Shown here one piece after another: positions 1 through 7,265 of a DNA stretch of 14,118 nucleotides (positions within the stretch are counted from its first letter, which is position 1; each line of letters opens with the position of its first letter). The notes beneath the pieces were generated by a model that worked only from the letters and a program-made list of their open reading frames with translations, did no database searches and had not been told where the DNA came from. The stretch covers positions 1 through 14,118 of the forward strand of contig JAJRPL010000327.1 in assembly GCA_024280815.1 (NCBI GenBank), written 5' to 3'. This stretch comes from Bacteroidota bacterium (lineage in GTDB: Bacteria; Bacteroidota; Bacteroidia; Flavobacteriales; Flavobacteriaceae). The translations under genes and the position numbers were made by a program.

Positions 1-234
1 AGAGTTTTCAACAAAAAATCGATTTTTATCCAACCTGAAAACAAGGGGCTTACTTTTGAAAAAATAAAATTTTCATCCCTTTTATTGGCTTAGAAGAAGA
101 GTTTTAACTAATTTTGGGTTTTATCGGACAACAATAATTTAAAATAAATTCCTAACTATAAGTGTCTTACTTTTGTTATTTAAGATTATTTTAATTTATA
201 AAAAAATATTGGCTTTTCGAGCTACTATTCTTGA
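1..234. other. Non-coding or gene-end region after the operon
   Basis: No gene can be supported with confidence. A plus-strand frame is open from the left edge to a TAG at 91-93 (30 codons, ending in SSLLLA). It could be the 3' end of a convergent gene, but its length is close to what chance allows. Just after the formyltransferase stop, the minus strand reads GCTCGAAAAGC followed shortly by seven T's (plus 200-222). At best this is a weak terminator with a 3-bp stem. The short AT inverted repeat at 136-150 is too weak to call. Confidence 0.3.
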
Positions 235-1029
235 TTAAGAAAACAATAATTTTATTCGTTTTTTTCTATACTGTAATGCCTCATTTAGGTTTGGGGTTGT
301 ATTATAAGTAGCTTTATCATCATCATTTGAAATATAATTAAACTCCTTTCTTTCTAAGATGTCTAGGGCTTCAATCATTGCCTTTGCCGCAATAGTATAA
401 TTTTTCCTGACAATTGAATTAAAATTATCACTTTTTTTAACTTCGTACTTCTTTTGTACTACAATATCTCCAGAATCAATACCTTCTTCAACAAAATGTA
501 TTGAAACACCTGTTTCTTTTTCACCATTCAAAACCACCCAAAATGGTGTTAGTCTACCTCTGTTTTTTGGTAATAAGGCATTGTGCCTATTCAATACGCC
601 TATTTTTGGAATACTTAACAGTTCTTTTTTTACTATATTTTGGCTTTGATTAATAATAATATCTATATCAAGAGTTTCTAAATGTGTTCTGAATTTTTTA
701 CTATTCGGAGTCGTTATCGATAATGTAGGAATACCTTTAGATGCTGCATATGCTGCTATAGATGGGTCTTTTGAGATTCCAAAAGCAAACATTTTCTTTT
801 TTATTTTATGAAATACTGTTTTAACAGAAGTTTTAAAAAAATGCCATGGTCCCATGATTAGTAATAATGAAAGAATATAAGAATATTTAGACTTTCCTTT
901 AGAAAGAGTTAATCTATTTCCTTTTGGTATTGCTAATCCAATAATTTCATCTTCCTTTACATCAATAATTTCTTTGATAAAGTCATAAGTTTGGATAGGA
1001 TCATCCATTGTTATAATATATATTCTCAT
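235..1029 (-). CDS. Formyltransferase (methionyl-tRNA formyltransferase-like, probable sugar N-formyltransferase)
   Basis: A 264-residue formyltransferase-domain protein. The catalytic triad of the 10-formyltetrahydrofolate-dependent family is visible as Asn147 and His149 in GVLNRHNALLP and Asp185 in EEGIDSGDIV; the 36-residue spacing from His to Asp equals that of tRNA formyltransferase. A segment PKNRGRLTPFWVVLNGE at 154-170 follows, as in the family. It lacks the C-terminal tRNA-binding domain of methionyl-tRNA formyltransferase and lies in a glycan operon. It therefore most likely formylates an amino sugar on a nucleotide-sugar precursor, like the enzymes that make N-formylated O-antigen sugars. 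The aminotransferase that would supply the amine is not in the window. It starts at an ATG overlapping the preceding stop by 4 bases and appears to be the last gene of the run. Confidence 0.88.
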   Translation of the reverse strand: MRIYIITMDDPIQTYDFIKEIIDVKEDEIIGLAIPKGNRLTLSKGKSKYSYILSLLLIMGPWHFFKTSVKTVFHKIKKKMFAFGISKDPSIAAYAASKGIPTLSITTPNSKKFRTHLETLDIDIIINQSQNIVKKELLSIPKIGVLNRHNALLPKNRGRLTPFWVVLNGEKETGVSIHFVEEGIDSGDIVVQKKYEVKKSDNFNSIVRKNYTIAAKAMIEALDILERKEFNYISNDDDKATYNTTPNLNEALQYRKKRIKLLFS

Positions 1030-1949
1030 TTTAATAATCCTTTTTGTTTACAAAATTCTTTTATTGTACAAAATTCAAATTCAAGTTTGTCAAAGTACTT
1101 AATTTCTCTTTCGTATATTTTAACACCTTTAATACCTAAATTCTTAACTTTAAGCTTTGACCTCAAAGTGTCTTGTAAAAATGCTGCAACAAAATTTTTA
1201 GACCTTTTATTAATCTGCCTAATTTCATCACTTTCATCAATAAACTCATTAGGGTGCGTATCAAACACTATAGGCTTACCCGTGATTGAAGACTCAAAAG
1301 CCATAACTCTACGTTGAATTGCTGTGAGGGTTGGGAATATTCGCATAGTTGTACTTAAATATGGTAAAATTGATGCGGTTAATGGTACTTCAATAATTTG
1401 GCCATCTCCTTTCTTAAAAAGAGAACTTTTACTTGTACGATAAGGCAATCTGGGAGCAGTTAACCAATTCAATTTTTTCAATCCTCCAAATGACATAAAC
1501 ATATCAAATCGTTGAGAAGCAACTGAACTGTCAATTTTATAATTAGCTTCTGCAAGTGCAAGTGCGGTATCATTATTTACTCTAAGAGCTGGTGCTCTAA
1601 ATGAAATAATTTCTTCTCCAATAATATTTTCAATAATATCTTTTGATTCTTTTAAATGATCTACTTGTCTTTGCAAAGGCATTACATCAAATCCATCTTC
1701 TTTCGTATGAGATAAACCATGACTCCCTACCTCATGACCATACGGAACAACCATTTTAACAATTTCAGGATACAATTTTGCAATATAACCTGTAAAATAA
1801 AATGTTGATTTGATATTATACTTTTCGTACAAATCTAAAAGCAGTGGCATCCCTTCTTTAAAAACCTTGTAACCAGTTTCATCTCTTAACGAATTATGCC
1901 AGATAGATGTAGTTTCTACGTCATTTGACAATAAACAATATTTTTTCAT
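1026..1949 (-). CDS. Polysaccharide deacetylase family protein (NodB fold)
   Basis: A 307-residue deacetylase-family protein with the motif LLSNDVETT at 6-14 (Asp10 and Glu12 in place of the DD pair), STFYFTGYIAKLYPEIV at 48-64, GHEVGSHGLSH at 71-81 with metal ligands H77 and H81, SFRAPALR at 116-123 with the conserved arginine, and FDTHPNE in the C-terminal half. This pattern resembles the D-V-E subgroup of exopolysaccharide-associated deacetylases more than the peptidoglycan or chitin enzymes. No signal peptide is visible. It is separated by only 1 base from the preceding deacetylase-like gene and shares an ATGA overlap with the formyltransferase gene, so the three should be made together. 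Two adjacent, dissimilar NodB-fold proteins suggest two different substrates or steps. Confidence 0.87.
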   Translation of the reverse strand: MKKYCLLSNDVETTSIWHNSLRDETGYKVFKEGMPLLLDLYEKYNIKSTFYFTGYIAKLYPEIVKMVVPYGHEVGSHGLSHTKEDGFDVMPLQRQVDHLKESKDIIENIIGEEIISFRAPALRVNNDTALALAEANYKIDSSVASQRFDMFMSFGGLKKLNWLTAPRLPYRTSKSSLFKKGDGQIIEVPLTASILPYLSTTMRIFPTLTAIQRRVMAFESSITGKPIVFDTHPNEFIDESDEIRQINKRSKNFVAAFLQDTLRSKLKVKNLGIKGVKIYEREIKYFDKLEFEFCTIKEFCKQKGLLK

Positions 1950-1950
1950 C

Positions 1951-2709
1951 TTATTTTCTATATTTAACCAACATAGCCTTAACTACATTCTTGATGTTTT
2001 GCATAACCAATTCAACAAACCATAGTCCACCAACATCAAACCATCTATGAGGGTGCGTACTAATAATCAATTTATTTGGCAATTTATCTTGACTGATTAA
2101 TTCCATCATATGATCAATGCTTTTAATCGGAATATCAAACTTGGTTTTCACCTTATCTCTTAAAATAACACTTTTCTTATTCCATGCTCTACCTGTATCT
2201 GTAATATAAAAAACGTCATTATAATTGACATCAAAATATGGCTCAGCAATAATTCCATTCTCTTTATAATTATATTTTTGCCATATTTCACGGTTATCAA
2301 TTCTATTTTCAGGACTTCCATGCATGCATACAGTTGTAATTGGATAAAAAGTACGAAAATATTCTAAATTTTTTTGATACATACCATAGGCTTTCTCAAA
2401 ATCACCTTTAGCCATACCTAAATCTTCATAATGATATCCTAACTCATGCCCTAATGATACAACTTCTTTAATCACATTTTGGTCATTACTCTCTGGCACA
2501 ATTCTAAAATAATAACTTCCTTTCACATTTAAATCATGTTCAATTTTAGCTAGCCAAGTTGCATTTATTGATCTTCTATCAACATCATGTCTTAAAACAA
2601 CTACCTTATCTTTTGGATTTTGAATGAATTCTTCAAAAGTTTGAACATTGTATTTTTTTTCAATTAAAACTTCAAGTAATTGTTTATATTTTTTTAAAGT
2701 AAAATCCAT
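1951..2709 (-). CDS. NodB-fold polysaccharide deacetylase-like protein (WbmS-like)
   Basis: A 252-residue protein with a NodB-like fold of the type seen in WbmS-like proteins of O-antigen clusters. The usual TFDDG is replaced by LRHDVDRR at 39-46. It also has GHELGYHYED at 87-96 with H88 and H93, MHGSPENR at about 129-136 and STHPHRW near the C-terminus. The histidines and aspartates needed for a metal site are therefore present, but in a non-canonical arrangement, so the true reaction (deacetylation or another hydrolysis or transfer) is less certain than for the gene at 10809-11672. No signal peptide is seen, which suggests a cytoplasmic protein acting on a precursor. It lies between a GT4 gene (3-base gap) and a second deacetylase-like gene (1-base gap), clearly within the operon. 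Confidence 0.8.
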   Translation of the reverse strand: MDFTLKKYKQLLEVLIEKKYNVQTFEEFIQNPKDKVVVLRHDVDRRSINATWLAKIEHDLNVKGSYYFRIVPESNDQNVIKEVVSLGHELGYHYEDLGMAKGDFEKAYGMYQKNLEYFRTFYPITTVCMHGSPENRIDNREIWQKYNYKENGIIAEPYFDVNYNDVFYITDTGRAWNKKSVILRDKVKTKFDIPIKSIDHMMELISQDKLPNKLIISTHPHRWFDVGGLWFVELVMQNIKNVVKAMLVKYRK

Positions 2710-2712
2710 TTA

Positions 2713-3783
2713 TTATTTATTAATTTGTTTGTGTATTGATGAGAAAAATATGTCATTTAACTCGGACACCTTGGTCTTGTTTAAGTCTTTATTTAATTCA
2801 GTTTTTATTGTTTCTAATTTTTTTAAAAAATTTCTTGGCTCTGAATAGAAAATTCCTCCATAATCATCACCTAAATAATAATCAAGACTCCCATAATTTG
2901 AAGTTAATACTGGAGTGCCACATGCTCTAGCTTCAAGAACTGACAAAGGCATTCCTATAGAGCTATTTTTCTTAACTACAGGGAATATATACAAATCACT
3001 TAATTGATAAATCTCTTCAATATTCTCAATATACCTATCTATAATTATAATTCCAGAGTTAAGTAATTCATCTTTTAAAGTTCTTTTTCCTTGAGCTTCA
3101 ACTGGTGTAGAACTACTCCCAACAACGACTACTTGTATACCCGGTTTTTGTAAAGGAATTAATGTTTTTAAATTTCTACCTTCGTTCAAGTGCCCCATAT
3201 GAGTAATAATGAGACCTTCTGGGGGAAGGTTGTACTTTAACCGTAATGATTTCTTATTTTCTTGACTTGGTAAAGGTCTGAAAGTTGATAAGTCTGTCAA
3301 CAATGGTATCAATTGACTCCTTACTTTAATACTATTCCAATACTCATGTAGTTCTGGTGAAGGTGTAAATGCACTTTTTGGTTTTATAAATTTTATAATA
3401 ATTTTTTGCCACTCCTTAACAGGTTTAGGTTGTAAGGCAATAAATATCATATTTGATTTTCTTGCAAAAAATGAAAACACCTTAAGTCTTAAATAACTTG
3501 CGAATGTACTTGACTGAAAAGGCAAGTATATTACTGCTTCAGGTTTAAACTCTTTTATTATTATTTTAACCTCTTTGGAATAAAACAACGGGTTGGTATT
3601 GACAATATGAATATTGTCTTTTTCAAAACCGTAACGACAAATAACTTGTAAATCAAAAACCTTATCTAAATCTAAAAATAAATTATAAACTGTCTTTTTA
3701 ATCCCTTCATCATACGGTGGATTTAAAATTTCTGAAATAAATAATACCCTTTTCAATTTAATATTTTTTTTGTTTTTCTCCAT
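2713..3783 (-). CDS. Glycosyltransferase, GT4 type
   Basis: A 356-residue GT-B glycosyltransferase. After a lysine-rich N-terminus the first strand reads RVLFISEILNPPYDEGIKK, with the acidic-glycine loop that replaces the usual GG. The domain linker QLIPLLTDLSTFRPL, the strand IITHMGHLNEGRNLKTLI, and IGMPLSVLEARACGTPVLTS (donor-binding segment with its glutamate) follow in the normal order. The protein is complete and no catalytic part seems to be missing. It starts at an ATG 26 bases before the stop of the nucleotidyltransferase gene, which is the longest overlap in the window. The deacetylase-like gene begins 3 bases after its stop. Donor and acceptor are unknown. Confidence 0.9.
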   Translation of the reverse strand: MEKNKKNIKLKRVLFISEILNPPYDEGIKKTVYNLFLDLDKVFDLQVICRYGFEKDNIHIVNTNPLFYSKEVKIIIKEFKPEAVIYLPFQSSTFASYLRLKVFSFFARKSNMIFIALQPKPVKEWQKIIIKFIKPKSAFTPSPELHEYWNSIKVRSQLIPLLTDLSTFRPLPSQENKKSLRLKYNLPPEGLIITHMGHLNEGRNLKTLIPLQKPGIQVVVVGSSSTPVEAQGKRTLKDELLNSGIIIIDRYIENIEEIYQLSDLYIFPVVKKNSSIGMPLSVLEARACGTPVLTSNYGSLDYYLGDDYGGIFYSEPRNFLKKLETIKTELNKDLNKTKVSELNDIFFSSIHKQINK

Positions 3784-4459
3784 TCAAAATTTGGGCTTCT
3801 TTAATACTTAGGCTTAATTTGTCAGGGTAATATGTATCTATTGTATTCCTATGATCAATCATTACAATAGGGTTTTTCTGTCTATTTGACCTTTGAATAC
3901 AGTTTTCAGGTGTGTCAGATATAAAAATATCTAAAGGAACTCCCTTGAAATCGGCATATTTTTTCTCTTTTACATAAAATATAATAGCAGAAACTAAATT
4001 TCTAAATCCTGGCTTTCTTATTAATGTAACGTCAATATCTGAGTGTTTATTTAATGTCCCTTTACAAATACCACCAAGCGAAACACTATACAATAACCAA
4101 TCTTTGTTAGGTAATTTTTCAAGCCTATCTTGAATCTCATATAACTGATTAAAAAGCTCTGCCTTTGTTGTTTTTAACCATTTAATTCTATGTACAAATA
4201 ACACATAAAAATTACAATTAACAAACCAGTTTATAGTATGTGCTATTACAAAACTCAAAAACAAATTTCTATATAATGGTAAATTAAAAAAGAAAAAGAA
4301 AATACTAAAAAATACTATCCAGAAAAAAACTGTAAAAAGTATTTTATATGCTTTTTCTGACTTATCTGCATGTAGGATTCCCTGCATAAGCCAATTTGTG
4401 AAAATTTGTAACCAACTAAAGTATTTATTTTCTAAAACTGAATCTTTTAAATTACTCAT
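3758..4459 (-). CDS. Membrane-anchored nucleotidyltransferase-domain protein
   Basis: A 233-residue protein with two predicted membrane segments (about 40-60, very phenylalanine-rich, and about 66-90) followed by a polymerase-beta-type nucleotidyltransferase domain. The catalytic signature is complete: VSLGGICKGTLNKHSDIDV at 126-144 gives the GG turn and the D141 and D143 metal ligands, and PLDIFISD at 175-182 supplies the third carboxylate, D177. Members of this superfamily transfer NMP groups to proteins, RNA, antibiotics or small molecules. A membrane-bound form beside a thymidylate-kinase-like protein within a glycan cluster suggests a lipid-linked or membrane-proximal acceptor, which is inference. 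It starts inside the kinase-like gene (8-base overlap) and ends inside the next glycosyltransferase gene (26-base overlap). No named gene is recognised. A toxin-antitoxin MNT/HEPN pair was considered, but the partner is a kinase and not HEPN. Confidence 0.8.
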   Translation of the reverse strand: MSNLKDSVLENKYFSWLQIFTNWLMQGILHADKSEKAYKILFTVFFWIVFFSIFFFFFNLPLYRNLFLSFVIAHTINWFVNCNFYVLFVHRIKWLKTTKAELFNQLYEIQDRLEKLPNKDWLLYSVSLGGICKGTLNKHSDIDVTLIRKPGFRNLVSAIIFYVKEKKYADFKGVPLDIFISDTPENCIQRSNRQKNPIVMIDHRNTIDTYYPDKLSLSIKEAQILNGEKQKKY

Positions 4460-5081
4460 TTAAATAATTATTTATATCTTTTTTAACTATTTCTAGTTCT
4501 CTATTATTATCTATTACTTTTAACCCTAAATCTTGACTTAATATTTTATAAACCTTTATTTTTAAAGCCAAATTTTCATCATGAACGGTATCCTTTTTTC
4601 GACTCCTTATCTCATTTTCATCAACATGTAAAATTATGATTTTTATATTTTTTGGTAACATTTTTATAAATGATTTACCAATACTTGTCTTATGCAAATC
4701 TAAGAGATGTGTATCAACCATTAAATCAGCCAATGTATCTAGACTAAACCTATCAAATAACACAATCTCATTTTCTTTTATTTTTTTTCTCTCCAAATAC
4801 CATTTGATTTTAAAATCTAGCAATTGTAATTTTGGAAACACCCAAGAAACAAATTTTGATTTATAAAATTCATGTATACTATAATCAATTTCATCAATAG
4901 TCTCTCTTTTTGTTAAACCAACTAATCTACAATAAGCCATTAAAGGTTTTGAAGTTATTTTAGGAGATCTAATCCAAATATGTTTTGTCTTTTTATTCTT
5001 TACTACTAATTCATTTTCGATGTCAAGTAAATAAGTTGTTTTACCTATTCCATCTGGACCTGCAATGTAAATATAATCCAC
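4452..5081 (-). CDS. Thymidylate-kinase-like P-loop protein
   Basis: A 209-residue P-loop NTPase resembling thymidylate kinases. It has a Walker A motif GPDGIGKTT at 8-16 directly after the first strand, a VLFDRFSLDTLAD segment at 107-119 (the DR motif of nucleoside monophosphate kinases), a strand IIILHVDENEI at 148-158 and an RSRKKDTVHDEN lid-like segment at 159-170. The start is GTG at 5081: no ATG lies between it and an in-frame TAA at 5103-5105, and the P-loop sits at the normal distance from it. Housekeeping dTMP kinase is unlikely given its position within a glycan cluster and the sequence divergence. Its gene overlaps the following membrane nucleotidyltransferase by 8 bases, which suggests that the two act together. 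The substrate is unknown and could be a nucleotide, a sugar or a lipid-linked intermediate. Confidence 0.8.
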   Translation of the reverse strand: MDYIYIAGPDGIGKTTYLLDIENELVVKNKKTKHIWIRSPKITSKPLMAYCRLVGLTKRETIDEIDYSIHEFYKSKFVSWVFPKLQLLDFKIKWYLERKKIKENEIVLFDRFSLDTLADLMVDTHLLDLHKTSIGKSFIKMLPKNIKIIILHVDENEIRSRKKDTVHDENLALKIKVYKILSQDLGLKVIDNNRELEIVKKDINNYLNE

Positions 5082-5092
5082 AGCTTCTTTTT

Positions 5093-5677
5093 TTATAATT
5101 GATTATAAATTGTTAACGTTTTTTTACCCATTAGCGTATGACTAAATAATCTTGGTGCTTCATTTATATTCCAATTTTCTTTACTTAATATTTTATCTAC
5201 AGCGGCAACAAAACTATCTGTAGTATATTCCATAACTTCTCCTCCATCAACTAAATTAAGAACTTCTTTAACGTCACCAACATCTGTTGAAACTACAGGT
5301 AGATTACAGCATAATGCTTCTTTTACTACTGTTGGGCTTCCTTCAAAAAAAGATGCTAATAAAAGTAAATCTGAACTATTGAGTAAATCAGGAATTAAAT
5401 CATTGTCTATTTCTCCAAAAAAATCAATATCATAATTATGTAAACATGCTTGTTTTTTTAATTTCTGCTCTAATGAACCTGAACCAACAATAACTAATTT
5501 ATAGCCATTATTCTTAATTGCATTGAAACCGTTTATGATAAATTCAACATTTTTTTCGTATTCTAACCTGCCAATGAATAATAAAATTTTCTTCTTAGGT
5601 GAAAAATTAAATTTAGATTTACATTCTAATTTATTTTTTGGATGAAATTTATTAATATCAACTGAAATAGGAATCAA
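5093..5677 (-). CDS. Glycosyltransferase GT4, C-terminal half (frameshifted gene)
   Basis: The 194 residues form the donor-binding half of a GT4 enzyme: FIGRLEYEKNVEFIINGF, KLVIVGSGSLEQKLK, FGEIDNDLIPDLL, then SFFEGSPTVVKEALCCNLP with the two glutamates of the E-x7-E motif, and VSTDVGDVKEVL. All expected C-domain landmarks are intact, which argues against long-term decay. The nominal start is a TTG at 5677 that overlaps the TGA of the upstream half (TTGA). This could allow separate coupled translation of the domain, but on its own it would lack the acceptor-binding domain. It is best read as the 3' part of the same gene as the preceding entry, reached by a -1 shift or one extra A at 5683-5691. 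The kinase-like gene begins 11 bases downstream. Confidence 0.85.
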   Translation of the reverse strand: MIPISVDINKFHPKNKLECKSKFNFSPKKKILLFIGRLEYEKNVEFIINGFNAIKNNGYKLVIVGSGSLEQKLKKQACLHNYDIDFFGEIDNDLIPDLLNSSDLLLLASFFEGSPTVVKEALCCNLPVVSTDVGDVKEVLNLVDGGEVMEYTTDSFVAAVDKILSKENWNINEAPRLFSHTLMGKKTLTIYNQL

Positions 5678-6213
5678 ACTGATTTTTTTTTAATCCATGG
5701 ATATTTTTGGATATATCTATTCTGATTTTTTTTATCAACAACAATTAATTCATCGACCATAACAAAAGAAATGTATTGCAAAATTGAATAAAAAAAAGCC
5801 ATTATTCTTCCTTTTTTCTTTAAAACTGCTATGTCTTGACCACCATGAAGTGTACAAATAATTTTATTCCGTTTTCTGATTGCTAATGGTATTACCATTT
5901 CGGGACGTTGAACATGAATAATATCATTTCTATTTATATTTTTTAACTGGTTGGTTTTTAATAGTTTTACTAAAAATTTTAGATTATTTACTGCTGGGTT
6001 TTCAGATATGGAAAAATATTTTGAGAATTTTCCATTTAACTTATCTTCAACTATGGATTTACCACTACCAATCAGTACTGTTGCTAATCCCTGACTCATA
6101 AAATATGAAGATAAATTTATGATATAGCTCATCACTCCACCAGAAGAGTCTCTATTTATGTCTTCATTTTCAATAAAAACAATATTAGATATGTTTGTAT
6201 TACTTAAAAGCAT
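5674..6213 (-). CDS. Glycosyltransferase GT4, N-terminal half (frameshifted gene)
   Basis: The 179 residues form the acceptor-binding half of a GT4 glycosyltransferase: NIVFIENEDINRDSSGGVM near the N-terminus with the glycine-rich loop, then NDIIHVQRPEMVIPL, IICTLHGGQD and VDELIVVDKKNQNRY. The frame ends in TGA directly after YPWIKKKSV, at the start of the linker to the second domain. The next frame continues exactly there. Adding one base to the run of nine A's gives KKISLIPISVDINKFHP, the standard GT4 inter-domain sequence. Restored, the gene would encode about 373 residues, normal for the family. Whether this is a broken gene, a slippage-expressed gene, a phase-variable gene or a sequencing error cannot be decided here. 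The start ATG at 6213 overlaps the end of the DUF354 gene by 14 bases. Confidence 0.85.
   Translation of the reverse strand: MLLSNTNISNIVFIENEDINRDSSGGVMSYIINLSSYFMSQGLATVLIGSGKSIVEDKLNGKFSKYFSISENPAVNNLKFLVKLLKTNQLKNINRNDIIHVQRPEMVIPLAIRKRNKIICTLHGGQDIAVLKKKGRIMAFFYSILQYISFVMVDELIVVDKKNQNRYIQKYPWIKKKSV
5683..5691. repeat. Homopolymer run (A9 on the coding strand) at the frameshift point
   Basis: Nine T's on the plus strand, read as nine A's in the coding strand, lie precisely where the two frames of the GT4 gene must be joined. Ten A's (or seven) would restore one continuous frame. Runs of this length are known sites for replication slippage, transcriptional slippage and -1 ribosomal frameshifting (A AAA AAA), and also for sequencing or assembly error. 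Confidence 0.9.
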
Positions 6214-7216
6214 TTATTTGACTTAAAATTATTTCAGTAGTATCATCCCATTTATTTTTAACAAGATTTAATACTTTACTTTGAATCTCTTGTTTTTTTT
6301 CTTTAGTAATAAGTTCAATCAATTCTTCAATCTTCTTCACATCAGTTAATTCAAACATTGACCCAGCTTTGACCAAATCGTTGTTTACAACCATTTCTCT
6401 CCCACCTGTATATATTGTTGGTATACCTAATAAAGCTGTTTCTCTTGCTACCGTGTCTCCAGAAGAAATTGTAAGAAGAGAATAATACATTAAAGAGTAA
6501 ATATCTACAACAGGCTCTTCTAAAACCACACAGCCTTTATCTATATAAAATTGATGCAACTCTTTATTCTCTAAAGAAATTAGGAGTGTTAGCCCCTTTT
6601 CTTGAATATTTTCAATTAGCTGATCTAAAATTGTATTACTATCTTTATAGTTTAAGCTTACATTAGAAATTTCTCTAATAAATACGTACTCATCTGGTTT
6701 TACAGAATATGTTTTTAAGATCTCAGCAGATACCTTCAAATATTTTGGATGTAAATATGCCAATTCTTTAAACCCATGATAGGTAACTGTTTTAGAGTTA
6801 CTAAATGTAATTGTATCAGGGTATATATGCTTTGTAGAAAACCAATTGGCATGATAAAAAGGAATTTTATATTCAAAATCATCATCAAAAGCAAGGTATG
6901 GCTTATGACAATACCATGTTGAAATTGCAGCTGTTGCACCAAAACAGACTACTAAATCAATTTTGTTTTTTTTAATAAAAGGAATTATTTTATAATCTCT
7001 CAGTAATTGTGATGTAACCTTCTTTATAAAACCTTTTTTATGAGTACCAATCATGGTTATTGAAAATTTGCCAAGTTCATATCTTAAAATTTTCTCTAGT
7101 TTTCCTCTACCTCTAAAAATTATATAAATCTTATGCCCTTCTTGGTGTAAAATATTCATTGAATTTTTAAAAAAATTCACATCTACAGGGTGATTAATAT
7201 CAAATAGTATATTAAT
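6200..7216 (-). CDS. DUF354 family protein (GT-B-like), unusual start
   Basis: Member of the DUF354 family (GT-B-like fold related to UDP-GlcNAc 2-epimerases and glycosyltransferases), common in surface polysaccharide clusters. The biochemical role is not established. The first usable conventional start is GTG at 7180, giving 326 residues from VNFFKNS. That would remove the family's conserved N-terminal strand, which is plainly encoded just upstream in the same frame: NILFDINHPVDVNFFKNS at 7213-7160. No ATG, GTG or TTG exists in frame between the TAA at 7238-7240 and 7180. The best-placed codon is ATT at 7214-7216, giving MNILFDINHP and 338 residues. Later landmarks are FGATAAIS, AFDDDFEY, FIREISNVS, ISSGDTVARETALLGIPT and a C-terminal helix. 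It overlaps the following GT4 gene by 14 bases. Family assignment is good; the start is uncertain (AUU start, start-codon mutation or GTG with a truncated protein). Confidence 0.8.
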   Translation of the reverse strand: MNILFDINHPVDVNFFKNSMNILHQEGHKIYIIFRGRGKLEKILRYELGKFSITMIGTHKKGFIKKVTSQLLRDYKIIPFIKKNKIDLVVCFGATAAISTWYCHKPYLAFDDDFEYKIPFYHANWFSTKHIYPDTITFSNSKTVTYHGFKELAYLHPKYLKVSAEILKTYSVKPDEYVFIREISNVSLNYKDSNTILDQLIENIQEKGLTLLISLENKELHQFYIDKGCVVLEEPVVDIYSLMYYSLLTISSGDTVARETALLGIPTIYTGGREMVVNNDLVKAGSMFELTDVKKIEELIELITKEKKQEIQSKVLNLVKNKWDDTTEIILSQINAFK

Positions 7217-7265
7217 AATTACTAACTTAATTTGACTTTAAAACAATTATAACTCATCATTAAAA

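Noticed and set aside
14..27. Perfect palindrome AAAAATCGATTTTT near the left edge
   Set aside because: It has no loop, is nearly all A and T, and lies in AT-rich DNA where such palindromes are expected; no neighbouring site supports an operator.
1..93. Possible 3' end of a convergent plus-strand gene (open frame from the edge to TAG)
   Set aside because: Thirty codons is too short, another plus-strand frame is also open for 21 codons, and the peptide matches no family I recognise. It is mentioned only within the end-region entry.
991..1317. Plus-strand frame of 108 codons opposite the deacetylase and formyltransferase genes
   Set aside because: It lies antisense to two well-supported coding regions and has low-complexity composition and no recognisable motif. 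The other plus-strand frames at 2648-2930, 4636-4866, 9013-9522 and 9807-10169 were rejected for the same reason.
3758..4459. MNT-type antitoxin of a HEPN/MNT toxin-antitoxin system
   Set aside because: The nucleotidyltransferase motif fits, but the protein has two membrane segments and its neighbours are a kinase-like gene and a glycosyltransferase; no HEPN partner is present.
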